DNA of 40,668 nt. Origin: Verrucomicrobiota bacterium (GTDB lineage Bacteria; Verrucomicrobiota; Verrucomicrobiia; Limisphaerales; PALSA-1396). The number at the start of each line of letters is the position of its first letter. Positions within the stretch are counted from its first letter, which is position 1. Shown here in pieces: positions 32,165-40,668 of the stretch. The position numbers were made by a program, and so were the translations under genes. The notes under the pieces were generated by a model that worked only from the letters and a program-made list of their open reading frames with translations, had not been told where the DNA came from and searched no databases. The stretch spans positions 1 through 40,668 of the forward strand of contig JACQFP010000070.1 in the NCBI GenBank assembly GCA_016200005.1. Direction: 5' to 3'.

Positions 32165-32719
32165 ATGAAAACGCTACGTTTCGTTCCTTTTATTGCCGTT
32201 TGCCTCGCCGGCTGCACTACTGCTTTTTGGACCGACATGATTCCCTCCGAGCGAAAGAAGACTTACCACACCATGTTTGCCATTTCGGTCAAACAGGACA
32301 TTAAAGCAGAATTGAAATCTGAACAACCTTGGAATAGTCCAACATGGCGAGCATTCTGGATCAGGCGTTGTGAACAAGTTTATCACAGTCAGGGAATGGG
32401 AGATCCATACGTTCAGTACATTGTTGATCAGCGTCGTGAGGCGGGGTTGCCTGACATTCCAGAAATCATAAATCGCGATTTTCGGACGGCATGGGAGTGT
32501 TTTAGAAGTGCCACAGATCCAGCAATTGAACGCGAAGCACAAGGTCTTCCGCCCCCCGCTCTCGAAGGGAAGACTTGGCCTGACTATTGGCGAATAAGAT
32601 TTGAACTTACCCGCTTTGACACAAAGATTGGCGAGAAGGGTGTAACTTACATAAAGCAAAAGAGGGAAGAATTACATCTGCCACCAGTTGCCGAGCCTCG
32701 AAAAGGGCTTATCCACTAA
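32165..32719 (+). CDS. Predicted lipoprotein of unknown function
   Basis: This 184-residue protein starts MKTLRFVPFIAVCLAGCTTA, a signal peptide with lipobox LAGC. The mature part is Trp/Tyr/Arg-rich (NSPTWRAFWIRRCEQVYHSQG, WPDYWRIRFELTRF) and matches nothing I know. Its base composition is more AT-rich than its neighbours, which may point to transfer. Its last bases overlap the end of the convergent Gfo/Idh/MocA gene by 4 bases. Confidence 0.65.
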   Translation: MKTLRFVPFIAVCLAGCTTAFWTDMIPSERKKTYHTMFAISVKQDIKAELKSEQPWNSPTWRAFWIRRCEQVYHSQGMGDPYVQYIVDQRREAGLPDIPEIINRDFRTAWECFRSATDPAIEREAQGLPPPALEGKTWPDYWRIRFELTRFDTKIGEKGVTYIKQKREELHLPPVAEPRKGLIH

Positions 32720-33792
32720 CACTTAACCCAACGCTTCTCTATCACGGACAACACCGCCGCATCCATGACTGCTTGCGCTTGCGCACCTTCGAGAAAGGAC
32801 GGGACGCATGGACGTTGGTTCAGAATGGCGTCGATGAATTCCACGTCTTGATCGTAACGGAAAGTGACGAGCGGATCGCCTTCGCGCGGGTCGCGCGGTG
32901 AACCGGGCCATTTCAAATAGTCTTCTGGCAATGGGACCGTTTGCAAACTCTTGCCGCCGCGCTTGGCGATTTGTAATTCGAGCGGGCGCTTGAGTTGGAA
33001 GACAATCGTGCCTTCGCTGCCATTGACTTCACAATAGTCCTGACTGCGTCCGCCTTCGCCCCGACCGGTCGCCACTTTGCTGCTTTCCAAAACTCCGGTG
33101 GCGTTGTTGGCGAACTCAGCGAGGATCGTCACCCAATCCTCCAAATCCGAAACCTGCCCATCGCGAACGTCGTGAAATCGGCGGTTGTCGGCGACGAGGC
33201 GATTGATCTGGCCGACCAACAGGTGCGCGTAATCAATCCGGTGCGACAGCATATCGCCAAGTTCGCCGGTGCCCGCGAGCTTTGCAACCTGCCGCCAGCC
33301 GAGGGCGCGCGTTCCCCAGTCCTGCAACCGGCACGAGCGAAAATGATACGGCTGGCCGATGTTGCCGTGCTTCACCAGATGTGCCATGTAACGCATCGCC
33401 GGAACAAAGCGATAGGTGAACGCCGTCATGTGTCGGACGCCGGCCTCTTCCGCTGACCGCAACATCGCCAGACTCTCGGCGTGGTTCATGGCGATTGGCT
33501 TTTCGCACAGCACATGTTTGCCGGCAGCGATGGCGGCCAGCGCAATCGGCGCGTGAACAGAATTCGGCGTGGCAATGATGACGGCATGAACATCATCGCG
33601 CGTCACGATCTCTTTGTACTTGGTGGAAGTAGTGGCGATGCCAGTTTGTTGACTGGCGCGTTGCAAAACCGCCGGGTCGTTATCGCACAGCGCGACAACT
33701 TTTGCATTTGGACAAAGCGCCAGGCCTGGAAGATGGTTTGCCAAAGCGATTCCACCACAGCCGATCATGGCCACGCCGATTTCGTTCTTCAT
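32716..33792 (-). CDS. Gfo/Idh/MocA-family oxidoreductase
   Basis: This 358-residue protein has the N-terminal Rossmann fold with MIGCGGIALANHLPGLA, VVALCDNDP, AVIIATPNSVHAP and the signature HVLCEKPIAMN, whose Lys is catalytic. The C-terminal alpha/beta domain has DMLSHRIDYAHLLVG, with the usual HxxD/H pair. Family members oxidise or epimerise sugars and inositols with NAD(P). The substrate is not known; two secreted glycosidases in the window suggest sugar use. It ends against the convergent lipoprotein gene. Confidence 0.94.
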   Translation of the reverse strand: MKNEIGVAMIGCGGIALANHLPGLALCPNAKVVALCDNDPAVLQRASQQTGIATTSTKYKEIVTRDDVHAVIIATPNSVHAPIALAAIAAGKHVLCEKPIAMNHAESLAMLRSAEEAGVRHMTAFTYRFVPAMRYMAHLVKHGNIGQPYHFRSCRLQDWGTRALGWRQVAKLAGTGELGDMLSHRIDYAHLLVGQINRLVADNRRFHDVRDGQVSDLEDWVTILAEFANNATGVLESSKVATGRGEGGRSQDYCEVNGSEGTIVFQLKRPLELQIAKRGGKSLQTVPLPEDYLKWPGSPRDPREGDPLVTFRYDQDVEFIDAILNQRPCVPSFLEGAQAQAVMDAAVLSVIEKRWVKC

Positions 33793-33875
33793 GGGTTCGT
33801 TTTCGTTGACGTCATTGTGCGTGCCGTAGAATTTGCGGGCTATTCATTTCACGGCTGGATTGGCCGCGAAAGCAC

Positions 33876-34034
33876 AAAATGCAATTGGGGCATCCTATTG
33901 ATTCCCCTTGGCCCATCGAACACGCTAAAGCGTGAACTCCAACACCGCGCGACGCCGGCTCCGTTGGAGTTCAACCTTTAGGTTGGCCCAGCATGCATAA
34001 AAGGGAATCAAGTGCATCGCCATAAAATGCAATT
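33876..34034. repeat. Three-hairpin element with terminal inverted and flanking direct repeats
   Basis: An outer pair (33898-33909 TTGATTCCCCTT and 34000-34011, one mismatch) encloses three hairpins: CACGCTAAAGCGTG (33921-33934), GAACTCCAAC/GTTGGAGTTC (33934-33943 with 33963-33972) and CAACCTTTAGGTTG (33972-33985). The whole is bracketed by direct repeats AAAATGCAATT at 33876-33886 and 34024-34034, like a target-site duplication. It has no coding capacity and looks like a small non-autonomous element. Confidence 0.7.
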
Positions 34035-34098
34035 CCAGCTTTTGTTTTCCGTCACCTTTGGCTTTAATCCGAATCATCAACAGGCAAAACCATCAAAC

Positions 34099-35151
34099 AT
34101 GACAGCGGTCATCCAAAACAAACGCCAGTTCGCCAGCGACAACTACGCGGGTATCTGCCCGGAGGCGTTCGCGGCGATGGTCGAGGCGAATCAAGGTCAC
34201 GCGGTCAGTTACGGCGACGATCCGTGGACTGAGAAGGCGGCTGATCTAATCCGCAAGGTGTTTGAAACGCCCTGCGAGGTGTTCTTCGTCTTCAACGGCA
34301 CCGCGGCCAATTCCCTTTCGCTCGCTTCGCTCTGCCAGTCTTACCACAGCATTCTCTGCCACGAGACGGCGCACGTCGAGGTGGCCGAGTGCGGGGCGCC
34401 GGAGTTTTTTGCCAACGGCACTAAAGTCCTTTTGATGCCGGGAGCAAATGGGAAGATTGATCCCACGGCCATCGACCGGATGGTCAACAAACGCACCGAT
34501 ATTCACTACCCAAAACCCCGCGCCATCAGCCTGACGCAGGCGACCGAAGTTGGAACTGTTTATTCCGTTGATGAATTGAAGACCCTGACCGACACTGCGC
34601 GGCAGTTTGGTCTGCGCGTCCAGATGGATGGAGCGCGGTTCGCCAATGCTGTCGTTGCGCTCGGTGTGAAACCCAAGGAAATCACCTGGCAGGCGGGCGT
34701 GGATGTGCTTTGCTTCGGCGGCACGAAAAATGGAATCGCCGTTGGCGAGGCGGTGGTGTTTTTCAATCTCGAACTGGCGCGGGAGTTCGACTACCGCTGC
34801 AAACAAGCAGGGCAACTGGCTTCCAAGATGCGGTTTCTGGCGGCGCCGTGGGTGGGCATGTTGCAGGACGGCGCGTGGCTGCGACACGCCCGGCACGCGA
34901 ACGATATGGCACGTCGTCTCGAGGCGGCCATTCGCGGGCTGCCCGGCGCGAAGATTCAATTCCCGTGTCAGACCAACTCGGTGTTCGTGCGTTTGCCTGA
35001 ACCGGTCATCACTGCGATGCACCAGCGCGGTTGGAAGTTCTACACGCACGTCAGCCAGGATGACTGCCGCCTGATGTGCAGTTGGGACACGACGACGGAG
35101 GATGTGGATCAGTTCGCAGCGGATTTGAAGTCGTTGCTCTCTCCTGCCTGA
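34099..35151 (+). CDS. Threonine aldolase-like PLP enzyme (beta-eliminating lyase family)
   Basis: The ATG at 34099 gives MTAVIQNKRQFASDNYAGIC, matching the usual start of low-specificity threonine aldolases; longer frames run into the repeat. The 350-residue fold-type I enzyme has YGDDPWTEKA, the FVFNGTAANSLSL loop, HVEVAECGAPEFFANGTKVL, the PLP-binding Asp in QMDGARFANAV and the Schiff-base Lys210 in CFGGTKNG. It splits L-threonine or allo-threonine to glycine and acetaldehyde, or a related beta-hydroxy amino acid. It stands alone; the next gene converges on it. Confidence 0.93.
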   Translation: MTAVIQNKRQFASDNYAGICPEAFAAMVEANQGHAVSYGDDPWTEKAADLIRKVFETPCEVFFVFNGTAANSLSLASLCQSYHSILCHETAHVEVAECGAPEFFANGTKVLLMPGANGKIDPTAIDRMVNKRTDIHYPKPRAISLTQATEVGTVYSVDELKTLTDTARQFGLRVQMDGARFANAVVALGVKPKEITWQAGVDVLCFGGTKNGIAVGEAVVFFNLELAREFDYRCKQAGQLASKMRFLAAPWVGMLQDGAWLRHARHANDMARRLEAAIRGLPGAKIQFPCQTNSVFVRLPEPVITAMHQRGWKFYTHVSQDDCRLMCSWDTTTEDVDQFAADLKSLLSPA

Positions 35152-35196
35152 TCCATCCTGGTGACGTTTGATCCCGGACATTATGCAACGACAGGA

Positions 35197-38100
35197 TCAC
35201 AACCATTCCTTTATTTTTTCCTGATACTTGTTGTAGATGAAGCCCAGCACCAGCAGCACGATGCCCAGCGCCATGAAGCTCAGAATCCGGTAAAGCGTTT
35301 CCAGTTTCCACACGTCGAACACCACCACGCGGCCCAGCGCACCGGCCAGCACCACGAGGCCGAGCCAGCGATACATCCGCTCGCGCAGCGCCATTCCACC
35401 GGCGAAAAGGATCAAGGCCAAACCCGACCAGCTTGCAGTGAGATAAAATCCACTGGCGCTCTGCAGGACCCACCGCGATACGAAAAGCCATGAGCTCAAT
35501 CCGCCCGATGCAATCACGATGGCGTGCGCCCGCTGATCCAGAGCATAGCGCGCGGGGAGGCGCTGGGCGATTTGCTGCTGGCCAAGGAGCGCCAGAATGG
35601 CCAGCGCATCGGGCAAATAAACGTAGCCCCGCTGGTAAGCACGCGTCCAAAGCAACACCAGCGCGAGTCCCGTGAACACCGCGCCGAACATCAACGCTTC
35701 GCGGTTCCTACGCCAGCCCGCAAACACAAACACCGCCAGGCCAATCGACATCAGCGTCCAGATTTGTTCGCGGTTCGGGATGTATTCCATCACCCACCAA
35801 AGCGACATCGCCAGCGCAACCCAGCGATACGCCATGGCCAGCTTGAGCAGCGGGTCCTGCACAAGTTCGTCCGGCTTTCGTTTGAACCACTGCACAGTGG
35901 CGAACGAAAGCACTGCCAGCGCAGCGACGGGCGCGAGCGCCGCGAAACGTGGTTCGCCGTCATGAAGGAGTTGTTGCGCGAACAACCAAGCGCCGGGCAG
36001 CAGAAAAAGTTGCGCGCAGGCCGCCAGCAACCACGCGCGCGTGACCACCGCGTAAGCCGTGACTGCCGCAGCCAGCAAACACGAAAGCGCGAGCCAGGTT
36101 GCGTCCGAACATTCCCTTCCGAGCCAGCGGCAAACCAGCAGAACGAACAGCACCGACAACATCAATTGAAAGACCAGTGGCAAGCGTTTCTCCACCGTCA
36201 CAATTCTTTGTTTCTGCCACCAGTGCCCGAGGCCAAGCGTCATCGCGACCAACAACACCGGATTCCACCACGGCGGTGTGCCGCGTTCGAGCAGGTTGAA
36301 TTGCCAGAGGCAATGCGCCGCGAGCAGCAGCGTCTGGCCCACAAGTGCGACTTCGCGCACACGAAGGAAATAAACCAAGGCGGTCAACACGATGGCTTCG
36401 GCCGCAAAAAGGAGCGGGCAATTGTCCTGCGCAGTATTGAACCACGTCGTTGCCCCAGCAAGGACCACGACCAGCGCGCTGAAATAGGTTGGCTCCGGTC
36501 GTAACGTGGATTTGTTGGCCTGGTCCGTCTTTCGGTGAGTGAGAAACGCGCTAAGCAACATGCTTGCAGTGAGCGCCACACCGGTGAGCAGACCGCTTGT
36601 CTGATTTCTTTCCAGGCCTTCGATCCCCCACGCGACGGCGAGCGCAGCCGCTACGTAACCGCAGATTCGCCACGCCTGATTGTTTCGCTGCCAGCCCACG
36701 CGCAACAACGCGAGGCACTCAACGGCCAGCACGAGCGCGGTCAATTGCGCGGTGGATTTCGGGACATCGAATTGCCACGCCACTTGGGCCACGACAATGT
36801 AAGCCTGTCCCATCAGCGCGAGTTCCGGAAAACGGAGCAGATAAATCGAAAGTGCAATCACCAGCGCTTCAAGGGTCAGCACCAGTCCAAAGTTGGCGTG
36901 AGTGGTGTTCTGCCAGGTGGTAAAACACCAGACCAGCAAAGCCAGCGCGGTGAAATAGACAGGGACGGACCGAACCGGTGCGGCTTCTGTTGCCGGCTCC
37001 TGACGATGCGCCCAAAATGAGTTGACGACCATCATGCCGCCGAGCGCCGCGCCCAACCAAAGCCCGTGAGTGTCGAAGCGCTCCACGCCGTCGAAGCCAC
37101 AGACGATTGATATTGCGCCCGCGAGATAAGCGCCGATTTGCAGGATGAGACTGCGGCGCGCCGTGCCGAGAACGAACAGCACGACACTTTCTGCCGCGAG
37201 CACCAGCGCGAGTTGCAGGCCGGAATATTTCGTGATGAAACCAAGCGTGATCAGCAGCAGGCCTTGCGTGAGATAGGAATGTTTCGTAAGTGGTTCATTG
37301 GGGAAAATTCTCCGCGAAACTTCCACCAACGCGAGCAGCACAGCGCCGTAGATCAGCGAGAACTGCCAGAATTTTCCCGAGTGGACCTGCAGCATGGTCG
37401 GCAGAAACAGCGTGAAGAACGCACCGTTGTTGAACGTGAGAAACGCGGCACGGTTTTGACCCGCAAGCTTTTCGTGTTTCGACAAAAACACCGCCGCCGT
37501 GAACACCGCCCAGTAGCTCATCAGAAAATACGCGCCGTGCCACAGCCCCTCTTCGGGCGTCGCCCAGCGCCATTCCCCGCCGTGGAAAAACCGCCAGAAC
37601 GCATACGCGGCATAAGTGGCCACGAGACTGGCGAAGGAGAGCCACGCCCAGCGATTGCGGACGAGGAAGAACACCGCGGCAAGCGTCAGCACGAGGTTCG
37701 AGTAAAGCGTGAAGTCGCCGACCTGTGTGATGACGGAGGTGTAATACGCAAGTCCGACCGCGAACAACGCCAGCACTTCGGATTTCCGGCGGTCGGCAAT
37801 CCACACCATGAAGCCCGCCCACGCCAGCAGCAGCATACCGTCAAGCGCCGCACTTTCAATGATCCGGAGTCGGTCAATGTGATGCGCCGCGTAAGTGGTG
37901 AAATAAACGAACGCCAGGCCGCCGGCGAAAAGCACCTGCCCGTAATTGCGCAGCGATTCTTTCGACGCCTTGCGCTGCCACCACGCGCCGCCACCAAGCA
38001 ACAACGCGCTCGCCAAATAGAGCAGCGAAACTTTTCCCGCCGCTCCAATTCTGCCGATGAAATTGTGGTAAGCGTAATTGCCGAAGAAGACCAGACCCGT

Positions 38101-38664
38101 CAGCAACATCACGATGCCCACGCGCACCAGCCAGTAAGTGCCCAGCCGCATTTCGAACGAACCTTTTGCCGGTGCGCGCTGTGGAGTGGGTGACGCGGGT
38201 TCGGTTGTCTCGGGTTTGGGTCCGGTCGTTGAGGCTGCAAATGGCGCGGTGAACGATATCACCGGTGGCGTCTCACCGACGGGAGGTATGTCAACGCGCT
38301 CGATCACGGCTCGTTTGACTTCCTGCAGAATTGGCGGCGCGACGGGGATCGTTTCGGGCGAGGGCAACGGTGGCGCGACGGCTTGCTGGACCGGGACATT
38401 CGGCGCGGAGGCAAGCAGGGTTGCGGCTTCAGCTTCGGCCTGTTTACTTGAGAGTTGCTCACCGGACTCCGGCGTTGGCGATTCGGCAGCAGCCGGCGGG
38501 GCACCAGTTTGAAGTTCGTCGAGACGTTCCTTTAAACGTCGAGCCTCCAGTTGCACATAATTCAACATCCGGCTCAGGGTATCCACCTGGTCAGAGAGGC
38601 GGCTGACTTTTTGCAATAGCCAGACGAACCCAACAATGACCAGAACCGCAATCAAGAAGGGCAT
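35197..38664 (-). CDS. DUF2339 multi-spanning membrane protein
   Basis: This 1155-residue protein has an N-terminal helix (MPFLIAVLVIVGFVWLLQKV), then a coiled coil (about residues 18-52, SRLSDQVDTLSRMLNYVQLE), and a Pro/Ala-rich linker (about 53-165). From MRLGTYWLVRVGIVMLLTGL on it is a run of roughly thirty membrane helices with short loops. This is the pattern of DUF2339 proteins, whose MRLGxxWLxRxG motif marks the start of the membrane part. Function is unknown; size and topology suggest a cell-envelope role. It is monocistronic. Confidence 0.92.
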   Translation of the reverse strand: MPFLIAVLVIVGFVWLLQKVSRLSDQVDTLSRMLNYVQLEARRLKERLDELQTGAPPAAAESPTPESGEQLSSKQAEAEAATLLASAPNVPVQQAVAPPLPSPETIPVAPPILQEVKRAVIERVDIPPVGETPPVISFTAPFAASTTGPKPETTEPASPTPQRAPAKGSFEMRLGTYWLVRVGIVMLLTGLVFFGNYAYHNFIGRIGAAGKVSLLYLASALLLGGGAWWQRKASKESLRNYGQVLFAGGLAFVYFTTYAAHHIDRLRIIESAALDGMLLLAWAGFMVWIADRRKSEVLALFAVGLAYYTSVITQVGDFTLYSNLVLTLAAVFFLVRNRWAWLSFASLVATYAAYAFWRFFHGGEWRWATPEEGLWHGAYFLMSYWAVFTAAVFLSKHEKLAGQNRAAFLTFNNGAFFTLFLPTMLQVHSGKFWQFSLIYGAVLLALVEVSRRIFPNEPLTKHSYLTQGLLLITLGFITKYSGLQLALVLAAESVVLFVLGTARRSLILQIGAYLAGAISIVCGFDGVERFDTHGLWLGAALGGMMVVNSFWAHRQEPATEAAPVRSVPVYFTALALLVWCFTTWQNTTHANFGLVLTLEALVIALSIYLLRFPELALMGQAYIVVAQVAWQFDVPKSTAQLTALVLAVECLALLRVGWQRNNQAWRICGYVAAALAVAWGIEGLERNQTSGLLTGVALTASMLLSAFLTHRKTDQANKSTLRPEPTYFSALVVVLAGATTWFNTAQDNCPLLFAAEAIVLTALVYFLRVREVALVGQTLLLAAHCLWQFNLLERGTPPWWNPVLLVAMTLGLGHWWQKQRIVTVEKRLPLVFQLMLSVLFVLLVCRWLGRECSDATWLALSCLLAAAVTAYAVVTRAWLLAACAQLFLLPGAWLFAQQLLHDGEPRFAALAPVAALAVLSFATVQWFKRKPDELVQDPLLKLAMAYRWVALAMSLWWVMEYIPNREQIWTLMSIGLAVFVFAGWRRNREALMFGAVFTGLALVLLWTRAYQRGYVYLPDALAILALLGQQQIAQRLPARYALDQRAHAIVIASGGLSSWLFVSRWVLQSASGFYLTASWSGLALILFAGGMALRERMYRWLGLVVLAGALGRVVVFDVWKLETLYRILSFMALGIVLLVLGFIYNKYQEKIKEWL

Positions 38665-38800
38665 AAAGTGCTGTCAGGTTTTGGATTGTCCGGGCCGATT
38701 CCGAGGTGACTAGCCTTTTCAGCGGCAAAACGCAAGCCGTCCCTTGACTTGGATGGCCGGATGGCCGGGTAGTCGCATCCTAACACTGCCCCCATGGCGA

Positions 38801-38926
38801 CGACTTCCAAGTCGGCGGTGTGGCGGATTTCTAAATCCGCGAAGCGTGGAAGACTAAACGGGCGCTCAGGTTTCAGTGCGCTGCCGATTAGGAAATTGGC
38901 GATACAGCCGGTTTGGAAACCTACGC
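38801..38926. repeat. Array of degenerate mini-palindromes
   Basis: Short palindromes follow one another at irregular 20-40-base spacing: CGACTT-CC-AAGTCG (38801-38814), GCGGATTT-CT-AAATCCGC (38823-38840), then a weaker pair, GCCGATTAGG with AAATTGGC near 38882-38899, and GGTTT-GG-AAACC near 38908. Each has a two-base centre around a TTT/AAA step. The region has no credible gene. Confidence 0.6.
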
Positions 38927-38991
38927 TACGAAGTCACTGGTCGGATACGCACTGGCCGGGTTCGGCATTGATGATTATCGTCGCGTCGCCT

Positions 38992-39024
38992 TAAAACAAA
39001 AAAGGCATCCTTGCGGATGCCTTT
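38992..39024 (-). terminator. Rho-independent terminator of the prepilin gene
   Basis: On the minus strand AAAGGCATCC-GCAA-GGATGCCTTT forms a perfect 10-bp stem, followed by TTTGTTTT. It lies 22 bases past the stop codon at 39047. Confidence 0.88.
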
Positions 39025-39046
39025 GTGACTTCATTGGAAAATGAGC

Positions 39047-39832
39047 TTACGGGAAAAGGAGGATGTTGCCGACCGTTGGAGAAGTAGCGGCAGCGTCGCC
39101 TGAATTTTTTACCGCCTCCCGAAATCTGGGCGTCGTCAACTGGTCAACGTGACCATCCGCGATCGCCAAGTTGCCCTGCCGCTGGTGCATTTTATCCGTC
39201 CAACCGGGCCAAGGCTGGGTGATCGTGGGGTTGTTGCCAAGCTGTTTATACGCTCCGGCCTTGTTCGGACTCGCTGGGGAATAACCGTAAGGACTTCCGG
39301 TGGCCACCGGAACGCCGTTTACGGCCGTATAATCACCAATATTGCGGTCCCCCGAAAGCAGCATCTGAGGGTTGCTCTCATCCGCATCTTTGCCCACGAA
39401 AAATGAGATGGCGAGGTTGTCCTTGAAATCCGCCTTTTGCGTTCCGACATCCGCAGAAAAGAAATTGGTTCTTTCCGTACGCTCGTCGCTCGGACAGATG
39501 GCAATCTTGGGCGTGCTCAACTCATTGGACATGACTTGAAACGTCACCCAGTTTGAGACCACAGTAGCTGTTGTCCAACCTGCGCCTGGCAAAGACCCTC
39601 CGTTGGCAATATCCACGCTTTGGGGATAGCGATCGCCGTTGTCCCCTCCCCAAAGGCGGAAGGAAAGACCGACTTGCTTGAGGTTACTGACGCACTTGAT
39701 GCGTTGCGCTTTCGCTTTGGCCTTGGCCAGCGCCGGCAACAGTAACCCCGCCAAAATGGCGATAATGGCAATGACGACTAACAACTCGATAAGAGTGAAA
39801 GCCCCGGATTTGTTCTTACGATTTTTATTCAT
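39047..39832 (-). CDS. Type II secretion/prepilin-like protein (Verrucomicrobia type)
   Basis: The ATG at 39832 ([20 protein letters not shown]) gives the type IV prepilin leader: a short basic stretch, then G-AFTLIE with the conserved Glu at +5 and a 20-residue hydrophobic helix. The 261-residue protein then has [20 protein letters not shown], a motif shared by the many H-X9-DG pseudopilins of Verrucomicrobia, Planctomycetes and Lentisphaerae, and ends with [12 protein letters not shown]. These proteins occur in large numbers per genome and are probably cell-surface or secretion pseudopilins; their exact job is unknown. It has its own promoter and terminator. Confidence 0.93.
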   Translation of the reverse strand: MNKNRKNKSGAFTLIELLVVIAIIAILAGLLLPALAKAKAKAQRIKCVSNLKQVGLSFRLWGGDNGDRYPQSVDIANGGSLPGAGWTTATVVSNWVTFQVMSNELSTPKIAICPSDERTERTNFFSADVGTQKADFKDNLAISFFVGKDADESNPQMLLSGDRNIGDYTAVNGVPVATGSPYGYSPASPNKAGAYKQLGNNPTITQPWPGWTDKMHQRQGNLAIADGHVDQLTTPRFREAVKNSGDAAATSPTVGNILLFP

Positions 39833-39875
39833 AAACGCGATGGTTGTTTGTTTTTTTTTGGTCAGCAGTCCGCGA

Positions 39876-39903
39876 ACTGTATTGAACCAGCCCGCTCTGT
39901 CAA
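39876..39903 (-). promoter_or_regulatory. Candidate promoter of the prepilin gene
   Basis: On the minus strand TTGACA (39898-39903), a 16-base spacer and TACAGT (39876-39881) lie about 44 bases upstream of the ATG at 39832. The -35 matches the consensus fully; the -10 matches four of six. Confidence 0.5.
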
Positions 39904-40131
39904 CCTGATTTGAGAAAAAATTAGCAGCCGCAATGCCATGACGTTTTTCGGCCTGAAATCGCAGCTCGACGTGTCCGGCAACGCCATCTGCGTGTAAATT
40001 TCCACGCAACTTGCGTGAATCTCACGCAAACCTGGCTTCAACCTCTCGTCTCGATCGCTCGACCCAAACACCAATCTGCCACAAGGTCAGCTTGAGCTTG
40101 GACATCAAATTTATTTTGTTAATCTGCCCGC

Positions 40132-40668
40132 ATGGCATTCGATTCCTTCCGTGACTTCGTTCAGCAACTCGACCGCGCGGGCGAACTCAAACGCATATCC
40201 CAACCTGTCGCCACCGAACTCGAAATCACCGAACTGGCCGACCGCGAAATGAAGACGCCCGGCGGCGGGAAGGCGCTGTTGATTGAGCAGCCCACGGTGA
40301 ACGGCGTCCTGTCCCCGTTTCCCGTTGCGATCAACACGATGGGTTCGCACAAGCGAATGGCGATGAGCCTCGGTACTAATTCTATGGATGAAGCTGCCGC
40401 TGAGCTTGGCTCACTAATGAAAGCCAAGCCGCCTACTTCGCTACGCGAAACGATGAAGCTGCTTGGTCAGGCAATGGATCTGCGCCACGCCAAACCAAAG
40501 CTCGTGAAAGATGGCCCGTGCAAGGAAGTGATTCACAAGTTCGACGCCCCGCCCACCCGCACCAAGCCGTGGCCCAAAGCGCCAAATATCAACGCTTCGA
40601 ACTCGCCCGCAACGGCGAACGTTTCTCCCTCCGAGCGTGGGCGAGCCCCGACATCCGATGTTAGGGTC
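40132..40668 (+). CDS. UbiD-family decarboxylase, N-terminal part (runs off right edge)
   Basis: The ATG at 40132 gives MAFDSFRDFVQQLDRAGELK, RISQPVATELEITELADRE and GGGKALLIEQPT, then FPVAINTMGSHKRMAMSLG. This is the start of a UbiD prenylated-FMN-dependent decarboxylase, of the kind used for ubiquinone/menaquinone precursors. Up to about PCKEVIHKFDAPPTRTKPWPK the sequence is as expected. The last 30 residues (SPATANVSPSERGRAPTSDV) do not look like UbiD and contain a copy of the palindrome found in the large kinase gene, so the frame may be interrupted by repeat DNA here. Confidence 0.85.
   Translation, partial: MAFDSFRDFVQQLDRAGELKRISQPVATELEITELADREMKTPGGGKALLIEQPTVNGVLSPFPVAINTMGSHKRMAMSLGTNSMDEAAAELGSLMKAKPPTSLRETMKLLGQAMDLRHAKPKLVKDGPCKEVIHKFDAPPTRTKPWPKAPNINASNSPATANVSPSERGRAPTSDVRV
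40645..40668. repeat. Palindrome related to the kinase-gene copies
   Basis: GCCCCGACA-TCCGA-TGTTAGGG at the window edge has the same arms (two differences in the right arm) and the same five-base loop size as the copies at 27776 and 27961. On the coding strand it reads APTSDVRV, the same frame as PTADVG in the kinase. Confidence 0.55.

Noticed and set aside
33898-34011. Cloverleaf-like fold that could be a tRNA
   Set aside because: No anticodon arm, T-loop or D-loop consensus, and arm lengths are wrong; it is treated as a repeat element.
37138-38193. 351-codon plus-strand frame inside the DUF2339 gene
   Set aside because: The peptide is Arg/Gln/His-rich with no motif; the minus strand has continuous membrane helices.
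38801-38926. CRISPR array
   Set aside because: Repeats are palindromes of differing sequence with no equal-length spacers and no cas gene nearby. No CRISPR was seen in the window.

Overview
This window looks like a chromosomal contig from a Verrucomicrobiota bacterium, probably of the Pedosphaera/Limisphaera type. I infer this from gene content and style, not from a search. The clues are a Verrucomicrobia-style prepilin gene ([20 protein letters not shown] start and a DGHVDQL-type tail), a DUF2339 membrane protein, glycoside hydrolases next to unknown proteins, multi-PAS sensor kinases, high GC, and several families of structured interspersed repeats.

Layout. 1-1217: remains of an IS4-type transposase next to a REP-associated tyrosine transposase bracketed by inverted copies of its own repeat. 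1258-5124 (+): a lipoprotein serpin, a secreted unknown, an alpha/beta hydrolase and an unknown protein. 5142-6512 (-): an nrdR - unknown - HIT operon with a likely NrdR box in its own promoter. 6716-7176 (-): a decayed amidase. 7393-10801: tag, an O-methyltransferase, a Smr protein, a GNAT acetyltransferase without a standard start codon, and an exported M20 peptidase. 10854-11564 (-): a Sel1-repeat protein. 11829-17737 (+): two secreted clan GH-A-like glycosidases around a possible diiron protein and a membrane-anchored minimal zincin.

18145-28429 (-): a 10 kb signalling block read away from a tRNA-Val gene. In transcription order it holds a 1350-residue PAS/GAF kinase, a NarL-type regulator, a lone receiver, a kinase with an ethylene-receptor (ETR1)-like membrane domain, an Rcp1-like receiver and a REC-PAS-kinase-REC hybrid. 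The pairs suggest a branched phosphorelay. The large kinase gene carries three short palindromes that all read in the same frame as PTAxVG. A related sequence sits in the ubiD-like gene at the right edge.

28644-35151: a PTS EIIA-like protein, a ruvX-truA-trmL translation/replication cluster (-), a short-chain dehydrogenase broken by a one-base frameshift, a lipoprotein, a Gfo/Idh/MocA oxidoreductase and a threonine-aldolase-like enzyme. 35197-38664 (-): DUF2339. 38801-39832: a mini-palindrome array, a terminator and the prepilin gene. 40132 to the end: the start of a UbiD-family decarboxylase.

The most unusual content is the variety of palindromic or cruciform elements, both between genes and inside coding frames. 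All functional names come from motif recognition without searches; unknown proteins are stated as unknown.
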